A stretch of DNA of 64,000 bases, from NCBI GenBank assembly GCA_031422675.1, contig JANPMG010000028.1:1-64000 (forward strand), given 5' to 3'. Below the pieces are notes generated by a model. It was not told the origin of the DNA and did not search any database. It saw nothing but the letters and a program-made list of their open reading frames with translations. The position numbers were made by a program, and so were the translations under genes. The stretch is from JAENVU01 sp031422675. GTDB lineage: Bacteria; Actinomycetota; Acidimicrobiia; IMCC26256; JAENVU01. Shown piece by piece: positions 58,374 to 64,000 of the stretch (positions are counted from its first letter, which is position 1; every line of letters begins with the position of its first letter).

Positions 58374-59660
58374 ATGACCGCGACAGAACCCTCCGCCCCC
58401 ACCGACCACTACACGATCATCTCGTCGGACAGCCACGCCGGTGCGTCCCACGCGACATATCGCGAGTACCTCGATACGAGGTACCTGGAAGATTTCGACG
58501 CCTGGCGGAACAAGTACAAGAACCCTTACAAAGATCTCGCCCCCGGCGACGACCGGCGGAAGCGCAACTGGGACGACGAGATGCGCAACCGCCAGCAGGA
58601 GGCCGACGGCGTCGTCGGCGAGGTGGTATTCCCGAACACAGTCCCCCCGTTCTTTCCGAGCTTCGTGCTCTTCGCGCCTCCTGCCCCGCCCGAGGACTAC
58701 GAGCACCGGCTCGCCGGCATTCGCGCCCACAACCGGTGGCTGAAGGACTGGTGCAACGAGTACCCCGAACGGCGCGCGGGCGTCGGTCAGATCTTTCTCA
58801 ACGACATTGATGACGCCATCGCTGACGTCACGTGGATCAAGGAGAACGGACTCCGCGGCGGGATCCTCCTCCCGGCGATTCCACCCGACGTGAAATGGGT
58901 GAAGCCGCTCTACGACCCCGAGTACGACCGTCTCTGGCAGGTCATCGAGGACCTTGAAATCCCGGTCAACGCCCACGGCGGAACCGGCGTGCCCGACTAC
59001 GGCAAGTACCCGACGTCGATGCTGCTCTACATCATGGAGGCGAGCTTCTACTCGCAGCGGCCGTTCGTGCAGCTCGTCCTCTCAGGAGTCTTCGACCGTT
59101 TCCCGCGCCTGCGATTCGTCATGACGGAGAATGGCTGCGCATGGCTCCCCTCGCTCATCGCCCACATGGACGCGATGCTGAAATCGATCCGGGGCGGCGG
59201 CGCGGTCGGCGAGATCCGCTACACCGAGGACGAGCGCCAGGGACAGCTGCTCGCGTCGGAGGCCTTTCAGCAGAGCTGCTGGATGGGAGTGAGCCAGCCC
59301 GGTATGGCCGACGCAGCGGCGATGACCTTCGTCGGCGAGGACCGCTTCATGTGGGGCAGCGACTATCCCCATGACGAGGGCACCTATCCGCACTCACGCG
59401 AAGCGATTCGATCCCGCTTCTACGAGCTGGCGCCTACCGTGAAGCACAAGATTCTCGCCGGCAACGCCGCCGACCTCTACGGCTTCGACCTCGACGCGTT
59501 GGCACCGTTGGCCGCGCGGGTCGGCCCGACGGTAGAAGAACTCGCTGAGCCCCTACGCGAGTTGCCGGAGAACCCGAGCCAGGGCCTCGCCCGCGGCTAC
59601 CGAGCCTCGGACGACAACGACCAGGTCCTCTCCGACGATCTGGACGCCGCCGCCCTCTGA
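58374..59660 (+). CDS. Amidohydrolase family protein (amidohydrolase_2 type)
   Basis: 428 residues from the ATG at 58374 with AGGAG six nt upstream; the longer open frame starts inside tRNA-His. TIM-barrel metal-dependent hydrolase/decarboxylase: 'YTIISSDSHAGASHATYREY' (the first HxH is replaced by DSH as in this subgroup), 'PVNAHGGTGVPDYGKYPTS', 'FPRLRFVMTENGCAWLPSLI', 'FMWGSDYPHDEGTYPHSREA' with the catalytic Asp. Related to the gamma-resorcylate decarboxylase/ACMSD group often seen in actinobacterial aromatic or steroid catabolism. It lies between two copies of a tRNA-His-derived repeat. Confidence 0.9.
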   Translation: MTATEPSAPTDHYTIISSDSHAGASHATYREYLDTRYLEDFDAWRNKYKNPYKDLAPGDDRRKRNWDDEMRNRQQEADGVVGEVVFPNTVPPFFPSFVLFAPPAPPEDYEHRLAGIRAHNRWLKDWCNEYPERRAGVGQIFLNDIDDAIADVTWIKENGLRGGILLPAIPPDVKWVKPLYDPEYDRLWQVIEDLEIPVNAHGGTGVPDYGKYPTSMLLYIMEASFYSQRPFVQLVLSGVFDRFPRLRFVMTENGCAWLPSLIAHMDAMLKSIRGGGAVGEIRYTEDERQGQLLASEAFQQSCWMGVSQPGMADAAAMTFVGEDRFMWGSDYPHDEGTYPHSREAIRSRFYELAPTVKHKILAGNAADLYGFDLDALAPLAARVGPTVEELAEPLRELPENPSQGLARGYRASDDNDQVLSDDLDAAAL

Positions 59661-59697
59661 CGTTCGGCGGCCCTGCTCGCCGACTCCCCGGTCTCCG

Positions 59698-59760
59698 CCC
59701 GGAGGTCGGGGGTTCGAGACCCTCGGTCACCCACGCAACGCAACGCCCTGGCGTCGCGCG
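59698..59760 (+). repeat. Partial tRNA-His duplication, copy 2 (att-like)
   Basis: Contains the tRNA-His variable/T-arm/acceptor end ('ggaggtcgggggttcgag', 'cctcggtcaccc') and flanking 'caacg...ctggcgtcgcgcg'. No 5' half, so it is not a functional tRNA. Confidence 0.8.
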
Positions 59761-59780
59761 GTCATGTCGCGCGCCCGGGC

Positions 59781-60191
59781 CTACTCGTCCTGCGCCGGGG
59801 CGCAGACTTCGAGTTCCATTCCGTCGATGTCGCGGAAGAACAGCGACCACTCGTTGCCGAGTCGTTGGATCTCGCCGATGTCGGACCCGGCATCGGCGAG
59901 CCGCTGCTTCACGTTCTCAAGTTCCGCGAGTGAGGTGACCGCAAATGCGAAATGGTCGATGGCGCCGCGCCCACCCTGCTGGGTGCGGTCACCGAGGATC
60001 TCGTCGGGTCCGACCTCGAAGACGTTGAGGGTCGCGCCACCGAAGTCGATGATGAACATCCGTGGATGGTCGGGGGCCGCGTCCATTCGATACGTGACCT
60101 GTGCTCCGAACACCGTCTCGTAGTACGCCGCATGGCGTTCGAGGTCGGTGGTCAAGGTGGCGATGTGATTGAACCCTCGCGTGATCGGCAT
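59781..60191 (-). CDS. VOC family protein (glyoxalase/dioxygenase fold)
   Basis: 136 residues. Metal-ligand pattern of the vicinal-oxygen-chelate fold: His in 'GFNHIATLTTDLERHAAYYE', His in 'IDHFAFAVTS', Glu in 'DIDGMELEVCAP'. 'NEWSLFFRDIDGMELEV' is the usual terminal strand. Reaction unknown. Starts 28 bp after the epimerase gene ends, likely co-transcribed. Confidence 0.9.
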   Translation of the reverse strand: MPITRGFNHIATLTTDLERHAAYYETVFGAQVTYRMDAAPDHPRMFIIDFGGATLNVFEVGPDEILGDRTQQGGRGAIDHFAFAVTSLAELENVKQRLADAGSDIGEIQRLGNEWSLFFRDIDGMELEVCAPAQDE

Positions 60192-60219
60192 CGAGGCTTC
60201 CTCCCGGTCGAAAGCGTGG

Positions 60220-61107
60220 TCAGACCATGGCGTGTAGCGCGGATTCCAGCGTCGGATACTGGAACTCGTACCCGGTCGCCTCGAGCCGGGTGGGGAGAAC
60301 GCGTTGACCGTCGACGAGAAGGTGCTGGACGAGTTCCTTGCCGTAGCGCGCTTTCAACGGGAGTAACGGCGTCGGCAAGACGGTCGGGCGCTTGAGCACC
60401 TGTCCGAGAGTCGCGGTGAACGCAGAGTTCGTGACCGGATTCGGGGCAGTGGCGTTGAGGACGCCGCTCACTTCGACGTGGTCGAGCGCGTGAAGTATCG
60501 AACCGACCTCGTCGTCGATCGCGATCCAACTCATGTACTGACGGCCGTCGCCGATCCGGCCACCCAGGCCGAGCTTGAACGGCGTCAACATCCGTCCGAG
60601 CGCACCCCCCGCCGGACTCAGCACGATGCCCGTGCGGAGATGCACGGTACGGATGCCGGCCGTTTCGGCCGGCGCGGTCGCGGCTTCCCACGCGCGGCAG
60701 ACCTCGGCGAGGAACTCGTCCGGCGACGGCGGCGGACTCTCCTCGGTCAGGATCTCTTCGCCGCGATTTCCGTACCAACCGATCGCGCTGGCGGACACCA
60801 GGACTGCGGGCGGGTCAGCCATGCCCGCGATGGTGGTGGCGATGAGCGTCGTACCGCTGACCCGACTGTCCAGGATCCGGCGCTTCTGTTCGGGAGTCCA
60901 TCGCTTCTCCGCGATCCCCTCGCCCGCGAGATGGACGACACCGTCGATGCCTTCGAGGGCGGCGTCGATCGTGCCGTGCTCGGGATCCCAATGGATGCCA
61001 TCACCGTCACCGCGGACAATGCGAACCACCGTGTCACCGCGAGACTCAAGGGCGGCGACGAGCGCCGAACCGATCAGTCCGTTCGAGCCAGTGAGCGCAA
61101 CCTTCAT
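60220..61107 (-). CDS. TIGR01777 family NAD(P)-binding epimerase-like protein
   Basis: 295 residues from the ATG at 61107, with GAGGAGG upstream. 'MKVALTGSNGLIGSALVAAL' (TGxxGxIG), 'VVHLAGEGIAEKRWTPEQKR' (HLAGE, W-T), 'SASAIGWYGNRGEEILTEES' and the C-terminal DUF1731 region 'PLLPLKARYGKELVQHLLVD' are diagnostic. Homologous to YfcH and SDR39U1. Physiological role unsettled. Confidence 0.94.
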   Translation of the reverse strand: MKVALTGSNGLIGSALVAALESRGDTVVRIVRGDGDGIHWDPEHGTIDAALEGIDGVVHLAGEGIAEKRWTPEQKRRILDSRVSGTTLIATTIAGMADPPAVLVSASAIGWYGNRGEEILTEESPPPSPDEFLAEVCRAWEAATAPAETAGIRTVHLRTGIVLSPAGGALGRMLTPFKLGLGGRIGDGRQYMSWIAIDDEVGSILHALDHVEVSGVLNATAPNPVTNSAFTATLGQVLKRPTVLPTPLLPLKARYGKELVQHLLVDGQRVLPTRLEATGYEFQYPTLESALHAMV

Positions 61108-61188
61108 CGTGTCCTCCTCGGTGGTGCGAACGGTAGGCCCGACGCATCGGTTGGCGGGCATCGACCTGCGGTCCACTAAGTTGGTCCC

Positions 61189-61265
61189 GCGCCGCTAGCT
61201 CAACTGGTTAGAGCAACAGACTCTTAATCTGTAGGTTCAGGGTTCGAGTCCCTGGCGGCGTACCA
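61189..61265 (+). tRNA. tRNA-Lys (CTT)
   Basis: 77 nt with encoded CCA. Acceptor GCGCCGC/GCGGCGT (terminal G-U), anticodon stem ACAGA/TCTGT with loop CTCTTAA giving CTT, T-loop GGTTCGAGTC. Convergent with the ATPase gene, 20 bp apart. Confidence 0.96.
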
Positions 61266-61285
61266 CCAGCAATCCCGGTCCGGGT

Positions 61286-64000
61286 TCAGGGACGGAGTTC
61301 GCGGAGCTGACGGCGGAGCGCCGGGAGGTCCAGGTCGCCCAGCGCAGCCTGCGCCTCGTCGATCAGGGTGGTTGCCGCCTCGGCGTTCTCGCGGGCAAGC
61401 AGGCACGCCGCCCAGTCGAGCCGACACCGGGCGCGCCAGATCGGCGAGTCGAGACGGTCGGCATCTTCCACTGCGGCCAAGAACGACTGATCCGAACCCT
61501 CGTCGTCGCCGAGCACCGCTTCGAGGCGAGCAACGAGGCGCGCCGCCGGACCGCACATGATCCCGCCGGTTCCCAGCTGCGCCCGGTCCGCGGCAAAGGG
61601 GCGGATGATCTCGACCAGGAGCCTCGCCGCGGCCGGGTCGGCGACCAGCGCCGCCGTCTCGGCGTAGAGCGAGATCGCCATCGGCCAACCGGCGTCGTCG
61701 GGCAGGTCGGTGAACTCGTTGACGGCCACCCGATCGAGCCGACGCGCGGCTTCGTCGATCTCACCCGCGGTCACGAGCATGAACATCACTGCGGCATCGG
61801 TTGCGTCGGACACCACCGGCCGCGAGTCGCGGAACTCGGTCCAGGCCAGGAGCAGTTCGCCCAGGCGATCTTGTTCACGCCGCCCCGCGAGACCCATCGT
61901 CGCCCGATACGTGATCGCCTCCGGGAGACCCATGGTGCTCAAGATCTGGAACATCTCGGCCGATCGGGCTTCGGCGACTGCGAGTTCGCCGTCAGACGCG
62001 GCCACCATTTCGCCGACCATCAGGATCGCTCGGTGCGTCACCGCCGCGTCGGCGCGCGCGGCGAGATCCTCCAGTCCCGCGAGCGCCGCGCGCGCGGCCG
62101 GGCCGTCGCAGCTCGCCAGCGCGTGGAAGCCACTGCTCATCCAGGCCCCCGCCATCGAGATCGGATCACCCAGTGTTTCCGCGGCGGCGAAGACCTCCTG
62201 GTGAAGCTCGGATTCCTGGCGAAACGAATCGCCGTGCCAGGTCTTGCGTGACCGGGCGCTGAATCGGGCGCCCGCGACCTCGACGAGGGCGAGCTGGTCA
62301 CCGGACTCTCGCGCCGACGCGACGGCATCGTCCAACAGCTCGAAGCGGCGGGTGTCGCCAACGAAGATCAGCTCGATCGCCAGCGCGGCGAGCACCCGCG
62401 CGCGGAGGGCCGACGCCTCGTCGAGCTGCGCGAGCGCATTCTCGAGGAGCGCAATCTTCTCGGGATCGCTTGGCTGGTCTTGATCGAACGACATGCGACC
62501 GGAGACCAACAACGCCTCGGCCATCGCCGTCGCCAAACCTGCACTCTGCGCGCGCCGAGCCGCACGCACGACCGTGTCCCGCACGTCCCCGAGTGCGGTC
62601 TGGAGTTGGGACCGCGCCAGCCGCGTCAAGAGATCCACCTCGGTCGCGGCGTCGCGCTCGTCGTGCTCGAGATGCTCCAACGCCGATGAATACCAGCGGA
62701 TTGCATCGTCGGGCGCCGAGGCCTCCATCGCCGCATCGCCGGCACGCGTGGCGTACTCGACAGCTTTTTCCGCGACGCCGGTGGCGGATGCTTCGCCGTA
62801 GTGGAACGCCAACTCGGGCAAGACCTTGCTCGGGTCGGCACCGTGGCGCGCCTCGAGTGCCTCGGCGATCTTGCGGTGCGTGCGGACTCGGCGGGTGGTG
62901 GTCAACTCTTCGAGCAGGGTGGTCCGCACGAGGGCGTGGCCGAAGCGATAGCGGTCGAGGCCGACCTCGTTGAGCAGACCGGTGGCACGAGCGCGGTCCA
63001 GCTGGTCGAGGGCATCGTCTTCGTCGATCCCGATGACGTCGGCGAGCACCCGCACGTCGAACTCGGCACCGATCACGGCTGCGACCGACAGGGAACGCTG
63101 CGTCGGTTCGTCGAGCCGGGAGATGCGCCGACCGACGACCTCTCTCACTCCTTCGGGGAGACCGACCTGGGCGAGCGTCAGGTCGCTCGTCCAGCGGCCG
63201 TCGCGCACCACCAGCGCGCCCGACTCGACGAGGTTGCGCATGATCTCGCCGACGAAGAATGGATTCCCGCTGGTCTCGGCGAAGACCGCGTCGGCCAACG
63301 CGAGGCCTGCGTCGTCGAGATCGTGACCGGCCGACCGTTCTAGGAACTGCGCGACGCCGTCGCGGTCGAGCCCGTCGATCGCGACTCTTTGCACCGCACC
63401 GATGCGCCGGAACTCCGCGAGCGCGGCCGACAGGGGGTGGGCGCGGTCGAGATCGGTGTCTCGGTACGTCCCGAGGATCATCACGCGGTCGTTGGCAGTC
63501 TCATGCACGAGGTGACGGAAGAGCGCAAGCGTCGGCGGGTCCGCCCAATGGAGGTCGTCGAGCACCAGCAGGAGCGGCGCACCCGCCGCCGTCGTCCGCA
63601 GCCAGCCGGTGACCGCCTCGAACAGGCGGGCCCGCTCGGACTCGGGGTCGCCCCGCCGCGGCTCAGCTCCCGGGATTCGGTCACCGACCTCGGGAACGAG
63701 CCGGACCAACTCACCACCGAGCGGTCCCAGCCACGAGGCCGGAGCAACATCGTCGGGGAGCTCGAGTTGGAAGCGCAATGCCTCGACGAACGGCTGGAAC
63801 GCCAGCCCGAGGTCCTCGTCACATCGACCCGCGAGCACCAACGCGTGCTGGTCACGGGCGGTGAGCGCGAGCTCAGTCGCGAGCCGGGTCTTGCCGACGC
63901 CCGGTTCGCCGGCGAGGAGTACGACGCGGCGAGAACCCGCGGCGGACTCTTTCCACTCGGCGACGAGTCGATCGAAGATTTCGGTGCGGCCGGCAAGCGG
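61286..64000 (-). CDS. STAND-like ATPase with C-terminal helical (TPR-type) repeats (5' end outside window)
   Basis: 904 residues visible; the frame is open to the window edge, so the N-terminus is missing. 'PLAGRTEIFDRLVAEWKESA' leads into Walker A 'LAGEPGVGKTRLATELA', Walker B 'LLLVLDDLHWADPPTLALFR', then 'LPEGVREVVGRRISRLDEPT' and 'DRYRFGHALVRTTLLEELTT', the winged-helix part of AfsR/LuxR/adenylate-cyclase-associated ATPases. From ~370 onward it is alpha-helical TPR-like to 'LPALRRQLRELRP'. There is no LuxR-type HTH at the C-terminus, so any DNA-binding (BTAD/OmpR) or cyclase domain would have to be upstream of the window. Confidence 0.88.
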   Translation of the reverse strand, partial: PLAGRTEIFDRLVAEWKESAAGSRRVVLLAGEPGVGKTRLATELALTARDQHALVLAGRCDEDLGLAFQPFVEALRFQLELPDDVAPASWLGPLGGELVRLVPEVGDRIPGAEPRRGDPESERARLFEAVTGWLRTTAAGAPLLLVLDDLHWADPPTLALFRHLVHETANDRVMILGTYRDTDLDRAHPLSAALAEFRRIGAVQRVAIDGLDRDGVAQFLERSAGHDLDDAGLALADAVFAETSGNPFFVGEIMRNLVESGALVVRDGRWTSDLTLAQVGLPEGVREVVGRRISRLDEPTQRSLSVAAVIGAEFDVRVLADVIGIDEDDALDQLDRARATGLLNEVGLDRYRFGHALVRTTLLEELTTTRRVRTHRKIAEALEARHGADPSKVLPELAFHYGEASATGVAEKAVEYATRAGDAAMEASAPDDAIRWYSSALEHLEHDERDAATEVDLLTRLARSQLQTALGDVRDTVVRAARRAQSAGLATAMAEALLVSGRMSFDQDQPSDPEKIALLENALAQLDEASALRARVLAALAIELIFVGDTRRFELLDDAVASARESGDQLALVEVAGARFSARSRKTWHGDSFRQESELHQEVFAAAETLGDPISMAGAWMSSGFHALASCDGPAARAALAGLEDLAARADAAVTHRAILMVGEMVAASDGELAVAEARSAEMFQILSTMGLPEAITYRATMGLAGRREQDRLGELLLAWTEFRDSRPVVSDATDAAVMFMLVTAGEIDEAARRLDRVAVNEFTDLPDDAGWPMAISLYAETAALVADPAAARLLVEIIRPFAADRAQLGTGGIMCGPAARLVARLEAVLGDDEGSDQSFLAAVEDADRLDSPIWRARCRLDWAACLLARENAEAATTLIDEAQAALGDLDLPALRRQLRELRP

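Noticed and set aside
59698..59760. A second tRNA-His gene
   Set aside because: Only the 3' half is present; no acceptor 5' strand, D-arm or anticodon arm can be formed.

Overview
The window is high-GC DNA (about two thirds G+C) with frequent GTG and TTG starts and many 1-4 nt stop/start overlaps. The gene order rsfS / LytR_C protein / nadD, proA, proB-obgE-rpmA-rplU-RNase E/G-radical SAM pair, rodA-mrdA-mreDCB, ndk, folC-valS, clpX-clpP-tig points to an actinobacterium. The mycothiol-type enzymes, the SCO6745-family protein, the presence of mreBCD and the many P450, phytanoyl dioxygenase, SDR and amidohydrolase genes make class Acidimicrobiia the most likely placement. This is inference from gene content; no 16S rRNA is present.

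Layout. 1-4.7 kb: the 3' part of a large secreted Ig/cadherin-like repeat protein, a decayed recombinase HTH remnant, a lipoprotein and a sulfotransferase-like gene. 4.7-9 kb: P450 with a small CxxC protein, a phytanoyl-CoA dioxygenase-like enzyme, and a divergent orphan HisH/HisF pair whose HisF has Gln at the catalytic Asp130 position. 9-41 kb: a nearly unbroken minus-strand housekeeping block. It covers ribosome silencing and NAD synthesis, a MoxR/VWA pair, proline synthesis, ribosomal proteins L21/L27 and Obg, RNase E/G, the cell-elongation cluster (mreB-C-D, PBP2, RodA, L,D-transpeptidase), ndk, folC-valS and clpX-clpP-tig. 40.7-44.4 kb: a secreted glycoside hydrolase with C-terminal repeats, divergent from a polytopic membrane protein.

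44.4-64 kb is an accessory region. It carries five tRNAs (Pro-TGG, Gly-TCC, Arg-TCT, His-GTG, Lys-CTT), a second phytanoyl dioxygenase, CYTH-CHAD, SnoaL, ASCH, a two-component system next to a secreted protein, SDRs, an overlapping nucleotidyltransferase gene pair, an amidohydrolase bracketed by a duplicated tRNA-His 3' end, VOC, TIGR01777 epimerase, and the C-terminal 904 residues of a large STAND-like ATPase/TPR protein that runs off the end. Between 52.8 and 55.8 kb lie several gene remnants (RCC1 repeat, membrane protein, isochorismatase-family hydrolase).

The intergenic DNA holds several short repeat families: near 16.0 and 58.0 kb (the same 50-bp element in opposite orientation), 16.0-16.2 kb, 31.7-32.6 kb and 44.5-44.6 kb. 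The points most worth following up are the orphan HisHF pair with altered cyclase residues, the tRNA-His-flanked amidohydrolase segment, the overlapping small-protein/nucleotidyltransferase pair, and the dispersed repeats. No CRISPR array, insertion sequence, rRNA or replication origin was seen.
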